From contig NZ_JAHAMK010000006.1 of NCBI RefSeq assembly GCF_018383585.1, positions 204,070-268,069 on the forward strand: DNA of 64,000 bases, read 5' to 3'. Of this stretch, positions 8,265 to 16,586 are shown one piece after another (positions within the stretch are counted from its first letter, which is position 1; each line of letters opens with the position of its first letter). The position numbers and the translations under genes were made by a program. This DNA comes from Microvirga sp. 3-52 (GTDB lineage: Bacteria; Pseudomonadota; Alphaproteobacteria; Rhizobiales; Beijerinckiaceae). The notes beneath the pieces are model-generated. The model worked only from the letters and a program-made list of their open reading frames with translations, was not told the DNA's origin and searched no databases.

Positions 8265-8672
8265 AGCTGTGGTTCCACTGGGCAGGGCCCCAAGGGAACG
8301 AGGATAGGATGTGAGTGTCGCGGAACTTGACTATTCCGCTCGTCTCCCTGATGTAAGCCAGCGGCTACAAACGCTCATGCCCTTGACCAAGGCAGCGATG
8401 CTCCCTTAAGTCAAAGGACGCGAATCTTTGCTTCATTATGTGAACCGCCGGTCGGCAGAGACGGTGCACGGCTTGAGCGCAAGCGACGGCATTTGCGGAC
8501 CCTATCACAGTCCGGCCGAAAAAGCAAAAATATTTCAAGGGATAGCGTAAGGGATAGCGTAAAGAGGGCCTGTTTCCGGCCGCGCTTGAGGCCTGACGTA
8601 CCGTACCGTGAAGCGGCCCCGGTTTCTCGCTTCAGAGGACGCATTCTCTAAAGGAAGAGCACCGGATCGATC

Positions 8673-8695
8673 CCAAAAGTGGATCCAGTTTTTGG
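8673..8695 (-). repeat. Palindrome 3' of fdxA
   Basis: CCAAAAGTGGATCCAGTTTTTGG is an imperfect palindrome centred on GGATCC, eight bases past the fdxA stop on the minus strand. It can form a 3' hairpin and resembles short dispersed palindromes known from Rhizobiales intergenic DNA. There is no clear T run, so termination is uncertain. Confidence 0.4.
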
Positions 8696-8702
8696 TCCGA
8701 TG

Positions 8703-9041
8703 CTAGTCGCCGTCACCCGGATTGGGCGAGAAAAACGCCTCGAACTTGCCTGCCACGCCGTCGAATTCCTTCGCATCGGCGGGCGGATCCTTCTTGATGG
8801 TGATGTTCGGCCAGCCCTTCGCCATATCGGCATTGAGCTTCAGCCATTGCTCGAGACCGGGCTCCGCATCCGGCTTGATGGCCTCGGCGGGGCATTCCGG
8901 CTCGCAGACGCCGCAATCGATGCACTCGTCAGGATGAATGACGAGCATGTTCTCGCCCTCGTAGAAACAGTCGACCGGACACACCTCGACGCAGTCCATG
9001 TATTTGCACTTGATGCAATTTTCAGTGACGACGTAAGTCAT
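8703..9041 (-). CDS. fdxA: 7Fe ferredoxin ([3Fe-4S][4Fe-4S])
   Basis: A 112-residue electron carrier of the FdxA type. The cluster ligands are '[18 protein letters not shown]' near residues 9-25 and '[16 protein letters not shown]' near 40-55. The second residue set gives the [4Fe-4S] cluster and the first, with its altered spacing, the 3Fe/4Fe pair typical of this family. The C-terminal extension ('[14 protein letters not shown]') is also family-typical. The start at 9041 (MTYVVTENC) matches homologues; an upstream in-frame start at 9074 adds eleven non-conserved residues. It follows the S4 protein gene closely and may be co-transcribed with it. Confidence 0.92.
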   Translation of the reverse strand: MTYVVTENCIKCKYMDCVEVCPVDCFYEGENMLVIHPDECIDCGVCEPECPAEAIKPDAEPGLEQWLKLNADMAKGWPNITIKKDPPADAKEFDGVAGKFEAFFSPNPGDGD

Positions 9042-9097
9042 GAACGGTCCTTCGCGGGTCTGTCCTAAAGTCAACGAAACGGCGATATGCCGCCGCT

Positions 9098-9400
9098 CTA
9101 GCCGGTGTCGCCGTCGCTGACAAGCGCCGCGTTGTCCTGGCTGAGATCCAGGTAGAGCTGCCTTGCTTCCGGTGCAGGACCACGCCGCTCGCCGAGACCT
9201 TCGACACGAACCACGAGCGTGGCTCTGGACAACGCGATGGTGATCACGTCACCCACGGCGACCGCTTTCGCGGCATTGTCGGTGCGTTGACCATTGAGCC
9301 GGACGAAGCCGCTGGCGACCAGCTTGGCCGCCAGGGACCGGGTCTTCGCGAAGCGCGCGAACCACAGCCACTTGTCGAGCCGCTGTCGGTCCTCGCGCAT
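9098..9400 (-). CDS. S4-domain RNA-binding protein (HslR/Hsp15-like)
   Basis: A 100-residue protein with one S4 RNA-binding domain: '[22 protein letters not shown]', '[21 protein letters not shown]'. Hsp15 of E. coli binds stalled 50S subunits carrying nascent chains; the same role is likely but not proven. The ATG at 9400 is used, with GAGGA upstream inside the helicase stop region. A TTG at 9433 would overlap the helicase gene. The stop of the helicase gene is 13 bases upstream, so the two genes form one transcription unit. Confidence 0.85.
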   Translation of the reverse strand: MREDRQRLDKWLWFARFAKTRSLAAKLVASGFVRLNGQRTDNAAKAVAVGDVITIALSRATLVVRVEGLGERRGPAPEARQLYLDLSQDNAALVSDGDTG

Positions 9401-9413
9401 GCGCTTCACATCC

Positions 9414-12400
9414 TCACTTCTTGTTGTCCTCAAGCTGAGCCTTGAGAGCCATCAGCTTGGCGAAGGGCGAGTTCGGATCCGGCTGCTTCTCGCGGCGCTC
9501 AGGCCCGCCCTCGCGCCGGCTGTCGGCACGCTTGTCGGGTCGGGGACCACGACGCTCCTCCCCGCGGCCGGGACCACGCGGCGGACGGTTCTGCGGACGC
9601 CCGCCCTCCCCTTGGGCCTCACGCCGATCCTGAGGCCGATCCTGGCGCGGGCGGCGCTCGCCGGCGGGCTGCTCGCCCTGGGTCTCGCCGTGGCGCGGGC
9701 GCCGGTCACCCCGTTCCTGCCGTCCGCCACGCTCCTGATGGCGGCCGCCACGGGCATCACGGCCATGACGGGCCTGACCGCCCTCGTGATGGCGGCGCCC
9801 CTGTCGCCACACCTCGATCATCTCGGGCTCGGCAGGGGTTTCAGCGGCGCTTGTCTCTTCGGGAGCCTCCTCGGCGGGAGCCAGAGCCTGGCTCTCGGGC
9901 GAAGCCACGGCCTCGGCGGCGCTCGCTGCCACGTCCCCCTCGGAGACGGCTGCCTCGGGAGCCTCCGCGGCGACGGCGCCGATCTCCTCCGTACCGACAG
10001 CCGTCTCGGGCACCTGCGCCGGGGCCTCTTGCGAAGGTGTCTCTTGCACTGGAGCCTCTTGCAACGGGGCCTCCTGCGCCGGAGCGGGAGTCTCTCCCTC
10101 GGCGGCAGCGCCCTGCGGCTCGATAACCCTCGGGGCCTCGACCAGCGGCACCGTGATGGCAGGGCCGGGGCGGCGCTCCATCACATAGCCGAGGGACTTC
10201 AGGATCGTGGCGAAATCCTCGCCGGCGCAGCCCACGAGCGATGTCATAGCGACGGTCGGAACGAAGCTTTCGCCATCCGCGGCACCGGCCGGCGGCTCGC
10301 CGGGAGTGATCCCGGGACGATAGGCCATGGCGGGACGGATGAGGTCGGCCAGACGCTCCAGGATATCGACGCGCACGGCGCGACCGCCCAGAACGCGGAA
10401 GCCCGCGGCGCGGTAGAGCCCCTGTCCGATCTCGGGATCGACCGGGATCGAGGTGCGGCCCGATTGGGCAAGATGGGCGATCTCGTCGATGCCCTTCTGC
10501 TCGAGGCCGCCGTTCTGCAGGGCCCAGAGCTGGGTCGCCAGAACGCGAGGCGCCGGCTTCAGGAGAGCCGGCAGGTAAAGGTGGTAGGCGCCGAACCGAA
10601 TACCCGCCTTGCGCAGGGCGCCCCTGGCCTCCTGGTCGAGGCTCCGGACGTCGTTGAGAACCTTCGCGCGCTCCAGCACGCCCAAGGCCTCGCCGATCTG
10701 GAACCCGATGCCACGGGCAAGCCCCGTCAGCTCGGCGCTGTCCTCCAGTTGCAGCAGCGGCCCGAGCAGGCGCACCACATAGGCCTTCAGCCAGGCGCGC
10801 AGGCGGTTGTCCACCTTGTCCCGGGCCGGACCCGTGAGATGCTCGTCCGAAAGGATGCGGACCTTAGGCTCGAACAGCTTGTCGCCGGCCTCCAGCTTGG
10901 CGACCGGGTCGCCCATCCAGCGGACGGTGCCGTCGTTCGACAGCACGAGCATGGCGTCGGGCGTTTCCGCAAAACGGTCCGCCCGCGCCTCGATCTCTCC
11001 GGCCAGCGCCTTGCTGGCCGCGTTGCGCAGGGTCTTGGCCTCCGTGGTGTCGGCCTGGGGATCAGGCACGAAATGGAAGCCGTGCAGGTGACCGATGTGC
11101 TGACCCTCGACGGTGACGTCGCCGGTGGTCGTAATTTCCGCTTCGAGCATCGTTTTCTCTCTCAAGCGCCGCATGAGAACGCTCGTCCTCCGGTCGATGA
11201 ACCTTTGGGCGAGGCGTTCATGGAGCGCATCCGATAGCTTGTCCTCTACCTGACGCGCAACATCCTGCCAATGCTCTGGATCCTTCAACCAGTCGGGACG
11301 GTTAGCAACGAAGGACCAGGTTCGGACCTGGGCGATGCGGTTGGAGAGGGTGTCGATATCCCCATCGGTCCGGTCCATGGCGGACAGATGGCGGGCAAAC
11401 CAGTCGGCCGGAACGGCCCCATCCTTCATGAGGAAACGATAGAGCTGGCCGACAAGATCCGCATGGGTCTGCGGAGAAACTTTCCGGTAATCCGGCACCT
11501 GACAGATCTGCCAGAGCCGTTCCACGGCATATTGGGAGCGGGCGAAAGCCTGGATGTCGTCGTCCCGCGCCAGCACCTCGAGGGCCGCCACATCCTCGCC
11601 CGTGGGCGCCCGCACGAGACCGCGCTCCCTCGGCTGCTGGCCAAGGGAATCGCGCAACCGGGCCAGCGACGAGAAATCCAGGTCGGGGCTGCGCCATTGC
11701 AGGATGCGCACCGGATCGAAGGTGTGGTTTTCGAGCGCCTCGACGGTTTCCGCGTCGAAAGGCGGGCAGCGGCCGGTGGAACCGAAGGTGCCGTCGCGCA
11801 TGTAGCGGCCGGCACGGCCGGCGATCTGAGCGAGTTCCGGGTTGTTGAGCTTGCGGAACTGGAATCCGTCGAACTTCTTGTCGGATGCGAACGCCACATG
11901 GTCCACATCGAGATTGAGCCCCATGCCGATGGCGTCGGTGGCGATCAGGTAATCCACGTCCCCGTTCTGGTAGAGCTCGACCTGGGCGTTGCGGGTCCGA
12001 GGCGAAAGGGCTCCCAGCACCACCGCCGCACCTCCGCTCTGGCGGCGGATCAGCTCGGCGATGCCGTAGACCTCCTCAGCCGAGAAGGCCACGATGGCCG
12101 AGCGGCGGGGCAGGCGCGACACCTTCTTTTCGCCCGCGAAGGACAATTTCGACAGGCGCGGCCGCGTCACCACGTGAACGCCGGGGATCAGCGCCTCGAT
12201 CAGCGGTCGCATGGTGGCCGAGCCGATGAGGAGCGTTTCCTCGCACCCGCGCTGGTTCAACAGGCGGTCGGTGAAGACGTGCCCCCGGTCGAGGTCGCTG
12301 GCGAGCTGGATCTCGTCCACGGCCACGAAGGCGAGATCGAGATCGCGCGGCATGGCCTCGACGGTCGAGATCCAGTAACGGGGCCGGTCCGGCTTGATTT

Positions 12401-12620
12401 TCTCCTCGCCCGTGATCAGGGCGACGTTGTGGTGCCCCGCCTTCTCCACCACGCGGTTGTAGACCTCGCGGGCGAGCAGACGCAGGGGCAGGCCGATCAT
12501 GCCGCTGTCGTGGCCGAGCATGCGCTCGATGGCAAGGTGTGTCTTGCCCGTATTGGTAGGGCCGAGCACAGCGGTCACGCCGTGCGCGCGCACTTGCGGG
12601 GGAAGGGAACGACGGGCCAT
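9414..12620 (-). CDS. Suv3-like DEAD/DEAH RNA helicase with long low-complexity C-terminus
   Basis: A 1068-residue protein. The helicase core sits in the first ~400 residues: Walker A 'GPTNTGKTHLA', 'VDEIQLASD' (motif II), 'IGSATMRPL' (motif III), and the second RecA domain with 'IATDAIGMGLNL' and 'QIAGRAGRYM'. This is the Suv3 family, which in mitochondria works with an RNase in RNA turnover. A middle domain of ~450 residues has a Suv3-type helical region. The last ~250 residues are low complexity: a repeated QEAP stretch (around 10020-10080), then Ala/Glu- and finally Arg/Gly/Gln-rich sequence likely to bind RNA. The ATG at 12620 is chosen; a TTG at 12710 would add 30 unlikely residues. Confidence 0.9.
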   Translation of the reverse strand: MARRSLPPQVRAHGVTAVLGPTNTGKTHLAIERMLGHDSGMIGLPLRLLAREVYNRVVEKAGHHNVALITGEEKIKPDRPRYWISTVEAMPRDLDLAFVAVDEIQLASDLDRGHVFTDRLLNQRGCEETLLIGSATMRPLIEALIPGVHVVTRPRLSKLSFAGEKKVSRLPRRSAIVAFSAEEVYGIAELIRRQSGGAAVVLGALSPRTRNAQVELYQNGDVDYLIATDAIGMGLNLDVDHVAFASDKKFDGFQFRKLNNPELAQIAGRAGRYMRDGTFGSTGRCPPFDAETVEALENHTFDPVRILQWRSPDLDFSSLARLRDSLGQQPRERGLVRAPTGEDVAALEVLARDDDIQAFARSQYAVERLWQICQVPDYRKVSPQTHADLVGQLYRFLMKDGAVPADWFARHLSAMDRTDGDIDTLSNRIAQVRTWSFVANRPDWLKDPEHWQDVARQVEDKLSDALHERLAQRFIDRRTSVLMRRLREKTMLEAEITTTGDVTVEGQHIGHLHGFHFVPDPQADTTEAKTLRNAASKALAGEIEARADRFAETPDAMLVLSNDGTVRWMGDPVAKLEAGDKLFEPKVRILSDEHLTGPARDKVDNRLRAWLKAYVVRLLGPLLQLEDSAELTGLARGIGFQIGEALGVLERAKVLNDVRSLDQEARGALRKAGIRFGAYHLYLPALLKPAPRVLATQLWALQNGGLEQKGIDEIAHLAQSGRTSIPVDPEIGQGLYRAAGFRVLGGRAVRVDILERLADLIRPAMAYRPGITPGEPPAGAADGESFVPTVAMTSLVGCAGEDFATILKSLGYVMERRPGPAITVPLVEAPRVIEPQGAAAEGETPAPAQEAPLQEAPVQETPSQEAPAQVPETAVGTEEIGAVAAEAPEAAVSEGDVAASAAEAVASPESQALAPAEEAPEETSAAETPAEPEMIEVWRQGRRHHEGGQARHGRDARGGRHQERGGRQERGDRRPRHGETQGEQPAGERRPRQDRPQDRREAQGEGGRPQNRPPRGPGRGEERRGPRPDKRADSRREGGPERREKQPDPNSPFAKLMALKAQLEDNKK

Positions 12621-12813
12621 GCCTGGATGACGGATAATGCGGAAAGGTCCCGGATAAAGAGCCGAGAGGCTGCAGGACCGGAGACCGGCACGAGCAGACT
12701 TCTCTTCCAAGCAGCCTGAAGCCCCACCGGGTGGCTGCGGTTAGCCCCTTATATGGTGCCGCAGGCCGCTTTCGCTACCTGAAACGACATGAATGCCTAA
12801 GGATTTTCAGCAC

Positions 12814-13692
12814 TTACGGAACGGCTCCGGCCTCGATGGCTTCGTCGGCCCTGACAGCCTTGCGAATCGGCAGTGACGCCTTGCCGTCTTCCTCAAGCGA
12901 CCAGAGCGATGCCTGCATCTCCCCCATGCCGATCATGGTGCGCACGGAGACCTTGAGCGGAAAGAGCAGGCGCGGCCCCTCGACGGGGGCCAGCCACACG
13001 GCTATGTCCTTGTTCTCCTGCATGAACTTGGTGGCCGGACGCTCGCTGCGATGGCCGGAAATCGGCACATAGCGGGCGTTGCAGACGAGAACGGGCCCGG
13101 AATAGCCCGGCACCTCGACATTCTTCGTTTCCCCATAGGAGAGGACCACGTTCATCCGGGAGGCCCCGTCGAAGACCGGGATGGTGCGGTCGCAATTGGC
13201 CGGATCGGTGAGGTTCTTCGAGGCGACGGCCGGCATGAGCAGCGCGCTCATGGGATCGACCACGCCGCGCTTGTCGACCGCCTTGACCGGGACCCGGTCG
13301 GGCCTGGGCTCCAGGGGCGGGTCGATCTCCACCTTGGCCACCCGGCCGCTCTTCAATCCCATGCGGACGCTGCGTTGATTGTCGGAGGTCTTCGAGACCA
13401 CGGCGAAGCTGCTTGAGCGGGGCGGGGCGTCGTCGGCAAGAGTGCCGGATGCACTGGCCTCGCCCTTGCCGCCGGTCAGGATCATGGCGAGCCCGGTCAG
13501 CTTCGCCCTTCCTTCCATCTCGTATTTCGATCCAGCGAAGGAGGACGACAGGTCCGCCTTGCCCAAGGGCAGGCCCGCAAGCGTGATGTCATAGCTCACC
13601 TTCAAGGTTCGAGTCTTGAGGAGCTGGGCTTGCGCGAGGGAGCCCGATCCGGCAAAGGCCAAGGTCAGGAGAGCTGAGGCGATGAGGCGCAT
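12814..13692 (-). CDS. DUF3108 domain-containing exported protein
   Basis: A 292-residue protein with a signal peptide ('IASALLTLAFAGSGSLAQA'). The body matches DUF3108 ('VSYDITLAGLPLGKADLS', 'YEMEGRAKLTGLA', 'VDPMSALLMPA'). It is predicted to be periplasmic and beta-rich. The family has no assigned biochemical role; distant relation to outer-membrane lipid or sugar-binding folds is speculation. It is transcribed divergently from rpmB. Confidence 0.82.
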   Translation of the reverse strand: MRLIASALLTLAFAGSGSLAQAQLLKTRTLKVSYDITLAGLPLGKADLSSSFAGSKYEMEGRAKLTGLAMILTGGKGEASASGTLADDAPPRSSSFAVVSKTSDNQRSVRMGLKSGRVAKVEIDPPLEPRPDRVPVKAVDKRGVVDPMSALLMPAVASKNLTDPANCDRTIPVFDGASRMNVVLSYGETKNVEVPGYSGPVLVCNARYVPISGHRSERPATKFMQENKDIAVWLAPVEGPRLLFPLKVSVRTMIGMGEMQASLWSLEEDGKASLPIRKAVRADEAIEAGAVP

Positions 13693-13735
13693 AAGGCTTT
13701 TCCGTTAGTCTATTCTGTTGCATCGCACGAGATTC

Positions 13736-13763
13736 AGAATAAAACATGACCACGGTGCTTCAA
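13736..13763 (-). promoter_or_regulatory. Candidate sigma-70 promoter for the DUF3108 gene
   Basis: On the minus strand TTGAAG (13763-13758) and TATTCT (13741-13736) are separated by 16 bases, about 45 bases upstream of the DUF3108 start codon. It faces away from the rpmB promoter, with a palindrome between the two. Confidence 0.4.
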
Positions 13764-13772
13764 AAAAACGAG

Positions 13773-13786
13773 GTGCGACGTCGCAC
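13773..13786. promoter_or_regulatory. Perfect 14-bp palindrome between divergent promoters
   Basis: GTGCGACGTCGCAC is a perfect palindrome. It lies five bases before the -35 box of the rpmB promoter and nine bases beyond the -35 box of the opposing DUF3108 promoter. Position and symmetry suggest a binding site for a dimeric regulator; which one is unknown. Confidence 0.45.
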
Positions 13787-13791
13787 TATTC

Positions 13792-13821
13792 TTGACGTCC
13801 TCCCCTTTTTTGGCCTATAGG
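13792..13821 (+). promoter_or_regulatory. Sigma-70 promoter of rpmB
   Basis: TTGACG (13792-13797) and TATAGG (13816-13821) with an 18-base spacer. Transcription should start near 13828, giving a leader of about 100 bases before the rpmB ATG. A strong housekeeping promoter is expected for a ribosomal protein gene. Confidence 0.6.
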
Positions 13822-13928
13822 CTCGCACCTTCCAAGGACTTCTGGTGTCCGGCCGCGCGGGATCTGCGATAAGGCAAACCCGCGAATTCGAGGTCGCGAC
13901 CCTTTAATAGACGAATAGGATTGAACCC

Positions 13929-14219
13929 ATGTCGCGCCGTTGCGAACTGACCGGCAAGGCCGTGCTGAGTGGCCACCTGGTGAGCCACTCGAACCGCAAG
14001 ACGAAGCGGAAGTTCCTGCCGAACCTCTGCAACGTCACGCTCCAATCTGACGCCCTGCAGCGCTCCGTGCGCCTGCGCGTCTCCGCCAATGCGCTTCGCT
14101 CGGTCGAGCATCGCGGTGGCCTGGACGCGTTCCTGGCCAAGGCCAAGGCTGACGAGCTCTCCACCACCGCCCTGGCGGTGAAGCGCGAGATCGAGAAGAA
14201 GCTCGCCGCTGCGAGCTGA
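13929..14219 (+). CDS. rpmB: 50S ribosomal protein L28
   Basis: A 96-residue basic protein beginning [20 protein letters not shown], with '[13 protein letters not shown]' and '[21 protein letters not shown]', the standard alphaproteobacterial L28. It is part of the large ribosomal subunit. It has a clear promoter upstream and a terminator about 26 bases downstream, so it is monocistronic. Confidence 0.97.
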   Translation: MSRRCELTGKAVLSGHLVSHSNRKTKRKFLPNLCNVTLQSDALQRSVRLRVSANALRSVEHRGGLDAFLAKAKADELSTTALAVKREIEKKLAAAS

Positions 14220-14245
14220 TCTCGACCGCCGAAAAATCTGCTCTG

Positions 14246-14271
14246 CGGGCGGCCTCGATGCCGCCCGTTTT
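14246..14271 (+). terminator. Rho-independent terminator after rpmB
   Basis: An 8-bp GC stem CGGGCGGC (14246-14253) pairs with 14260-14267, followed by TTTT. Confidence 0.88.
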
Positions 14272-14314
14272 GCGTTGGTTTAAGGCTTAAGCATTTGCCG
14301 GGACGAGGACGCTC

Positions 14315-14938
14315 ATGACCCGAATCGACCACCGCGACTTTGCCATCGCCCTGACGGCCATGACCCTGGTCGTCCTCTCGTCGAACATCCTGGTCCAATA
14401 TCCCTTCCAGCATCTGGGTCTGGGCGACTATCTGACCTGGGGCGCCTTCAGCTATCCGTTCTCGTTCCTGGTCACCGACCTGTCGAACCGACGCTTCGGC
14501 ACGCAAGGGGCACGCCGGGTGGTCTATGCCGGCTTCGTCCTGGCCGTTGTGCTCTCGATCATTCTGGCCACCCCACGGATCGCCATCGCATCGGGTGCGG
14601 CCTTCCTCGTGGCCCAGCTCCTCGACATCAGTATCTTCGCCCGCCTGCGCGACCGGGCCTGGTGGATGCCGCCCTTCATCTCGTCGGTGATCTCGTCGGG
14701 CCTCGATACGGCGATCTTCTTCTCGTTCGCCTTCTATTGCGGCGTGGTGCCGGGCTTCGGGCTGACGATCAGCGACATGCTGGGACAGGTTGGCATTGCG
14801 GACCAGTGCATCGCCCTGCCCTGGACCAACCTCGCCGCGGCCGATTACCTGGTGAAGCTCGCCCTCGCGGCGATCGCGATCGCTCCTTACGGCGCGGTCC
14901 TTGCCCTGATGCGTCCGAGGCTCCAGCGGGCGGCCTGA
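14315..14938 (+). CDS. YhhQ-type queuosine precursor transporter (VUT family)
   Basis: A 207-residue membrane protein with about six helices. 'WGAFSYPFSFLVTDLSNRRFG' and 'FISSVISSGLDTAIFFSFAF' are characteristic of the VUT/YhhQ family, which imports 7-cyano-7-deazaguanine or preQ1 for queuosine in tRNA. The ATG at 14315 follows GAGGACGCTC. No preQ1 riboswitch is visible in the 95 bases before it. Confidence 0.85.
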   Translation: MTRIDHRDFAIALTAMTLVVLSSNILVQYPFQHLGLGDYLTWGAFSYPFSFLVTDLSNRRFGTQGARRVVYAGFVLAVVLSIILATPRIAIASGAAFLVAQLLDISIFARLRDRAWWMPPFISSVISSGLDTAIFFSFAFYCGVVPGFGLTISDMLGQVGIADQCIALPWTNLAAADYLVKLALAAIAIAPYGAVLALMRPRLQRAA

Positions 14939-14961
14939 TCAGGCCGCTCCCGCATTTCTCC

Positions 14962-15711
14962 TCAAAGCGCATCCTCCGCATAGGGAGGATGCGGAATGGC
15001 CTGGTGCGCCGCGCGTAAGGCCGCGGACCAGCGTTCGCGCAGGTCGCGGAAATAGGGCTCGTCCTCCTGGATCCGGTAGGTGATCCCGGCCTTCAGGGCA
15101 TCGCGCTTGGCCACCACGATGTCGATGGGCAGGCCGACGCCGAGATTGGATTTCAGCGTCGAGTCCATCGAGATGAGGCCGAGCTTCAGGGCCTCCACGA
15201 GGCTGGTGCCGTGGGAGATCGCCCGGTCGAGGATCGGCTTGCCGTATTTCGGCTCGCCGATCTGCAGGAAGGGCGTATCGAGGGTGGCCTCGATAGCGTT
15301 GCCGGCCGAATAGATCTGATAGAGCCGCATCGGGGTCGTCCCGATCTGTCCGCCAAGCAGCATGGTGACGTCGAAGGTCATCTGGCGCTTTTCGATTTCG
15401 ATCCCGTCCATTTCATAGACCTGGCGGATGGCACGGCCGACGAGTTGGGCCGCCTTGAACATGCTGGGCACCGTCAGAAGAGTCTCGATCGCACCCGTTT
15501 CGGGAGTCTCCAGTCCCTCGGTCAGCAGGGACAGGACGGATTGGCTCGCCGAAAGATTGCCGGCGGTCGCCAGCGTGACAATGCGCTCTCCCGGCTTCTC
15601 GAACAGGTGCAGCTTGCGGAAGGTCGCGATGTTGTCGACCCCGGCATTGGTGCGCGTGTCGGCAATCATGACGAGCCCATCCCGCACGAGGATGCCGACA
15701 CAATACGTCAT
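14962..15711 (-). CDS. Anbu: ancestral beta-subunit-type proteasome homologue (peptidase T1 family)
   Basis: A 249-residue protein of the 20S proteasome superfamily. It begins MTYCVGILVRDGLVMIADTR: Thr2 would become the N-terminal nucleophile once Met is removed, and 'ADTRTNAG' and 'GNAIEATLDTPFLQIGEPKYGKPILD' regions fit the Anbu subgroup. 'SMDSTLKSNLGVGLP' near residue 205 is also typical. The ATG at 15711 is supported by GGAGGA eight bases upstream and leaves the Thr in position two; a longer start would bury it. It is the last gene of a four-gene operon (ATP-grasp, alpha-E, transglutaminase-like, Anbu). Its natural substrate is not known. Confidence 0.92.
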   Translation of the reverse strand: MTYCVGILVRDGLVMIADTRTNAGVDNIATFRKLHLFEKPGERIVTLATAGNLSASQSVLSLLTEGLETPETGAIETLLTVPSMFKAAQLVGRAIRQVYEMDGIEIEKRQMTFDVTMLLGGQIGTTPMRLYQIYSAGNAIEATLDTPFLQIGEPKYGKPILDRAISHGTSLVEALKLGLISMDSTLKSNLGVGLPIDIVVAKRDALKAGITYRIQEDEPYFRDLRERWSAALRAAHQAIPHPPYAEDAL

Positions 15712-15764
15712 GGGGGTTCCTCCAGGGGCCTTCTGGTCGAGTTGCTGCGCTGTCGAGGCCATTC

Positions 15765-16583
15765 TCACGCCTGTGCTTGACGGGCGCTTTCGATCCTCAA
15801 ACGAACGTCGAGCGCTTCACGGGTAACTCCGTAATAGCTGCCTCGAACCGGGGCCGCATCAAGATAATCGAGCCCGATGGCCAACCGCACGTAATGTTCC
15901 GTTGCGGAAACAGCATTGGTCGGGTCGAAACTCACCCAGCCGAGATCCGGAAGATAGGCCTCGGCCCAGGCGTGCCCCGCCTCCTGCTCGACCTCGCCGG
16001 GCTTGTGGAGATAGCCCGACACATAGCGCGCGGGGAGTCCCAGCGACCGTGCCGCGCCTATGAAGACATGGGTGAAATCCTGGCAGACTCCATGCCCCGC
16101 CGCAAAGGCGTCCGCTCCCACGGTCGTGGCACTTGTCGCCCCCGTGTCGAAGCGCAGGCGCTCCGGGATCGCGTTCAGGAGAGCATGGGTCTGATCCAGC
16201 GGGCTCGAAAAGCGCCCGGCGTTCGTCTCCGCGAACTCACGGATGGCGGCGTCGGGCTTGGTCAGGGGCGTTTCCCGCAAGTAGAAGACCTCCGGGAAGC
16301 GCTCCACCCCTCCCCTGACGAGCCCGGCCGTATCCGACGTCTCGATTTCGCCCACCACATGGAGGGTGATCTGGCTCACGGGTCCCGACACCGACAGGCT
16401 GTGGATAATGTTGCCGTACCAGTCCTCCCGGCGCATCAGGCGGGCGTCGCCGTCCATATCGATATTCCAGGACAGGACCGTCTGACCGTCATGGCCGCGC
16501 GGCGTGAGCCGCAGGAGCTGGATCGCGGACTTGGCGGGCTCGCTGTAGTGATAGACCGTCTCGTGGGTGATGTGGATGCGCAT
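15765..16583 (-). CDS. Transglutaminase-like cysteine protease family protein
   Basis: A 272-residue protein. Residues 1-~150 are the bacterial transglutaminase-like N-terminal beta region ('VYHYSEPAKSAIQLLRLTPR'). The catalytic triad is visible: Cys in 'AGHGVCQDFTHVFIGAAR', His in 'EAGHAWAEAYLPDLGW' and Asp in 'SFDPTN'. Such proteins cleave or ligate amide bonds. Its stop lies 53 bases before the Anbu start and its own start is three bases after the alpha-E stop, which implies tight coupling in the Anbu operon. Confidence 0.9.
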   Translation of the reverse strand: MRIHITHETVYHYSEPAKSAIQLLRLTPRGHDGQTVLSWNIDMDGDARLMRREDWYGNIIHSLSVSGPVSQITLHVVGEIETSDTAGLVRGGVERFPEVFYLRETPLTKPDAAIREFAETNAGRFSSPLDQTHALLNAIPERLRFDTGATSATTVGADAFAAGHGVCQDFTHVFIGAARSLGLPARYVSGYLHKPGEVEQEAGHAWAEAYLPDLGWVSFDPTNAVSATEHYVRLAIGLDYLDAAPVRGSYYGVTREALDVRLRIESARQAQA

Positions 16584-16586
16584 GGG

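Larger units (their letters stand above)
8223..8702. other. 480-bp intergenic region between fdxA and carD
   Basis: No credible gene. Starting from the carD side it holds the carD Shine-Dalgarno sequence (8233-8239), a perfect 8-bp hairpin CCCTCACC-GAG-GGTGAGGG (8246-8264) in the probable carD 5' leader, a 12-bp direct tandem repeat AAGGGATAGCGT (8537-8560), and an imperfect palindrome CCAAAAGTGGATCC.. (8673-8695) just past the fdxA stop. The last resembles dispersed palindromes of Rhizobiales genomes and may act as the fdxA 3' hairpin. The carD promoter must lie here but is not clear. Confidence 0.6.

Noticed and set aside
9294..11237. A 647-codon plus-strand frame opposite the helicase C-terminus
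   Set aside because: Shadow of the low-complexity helicase tail; repeated Leu/Gly/Arg-rich sequence without domain.
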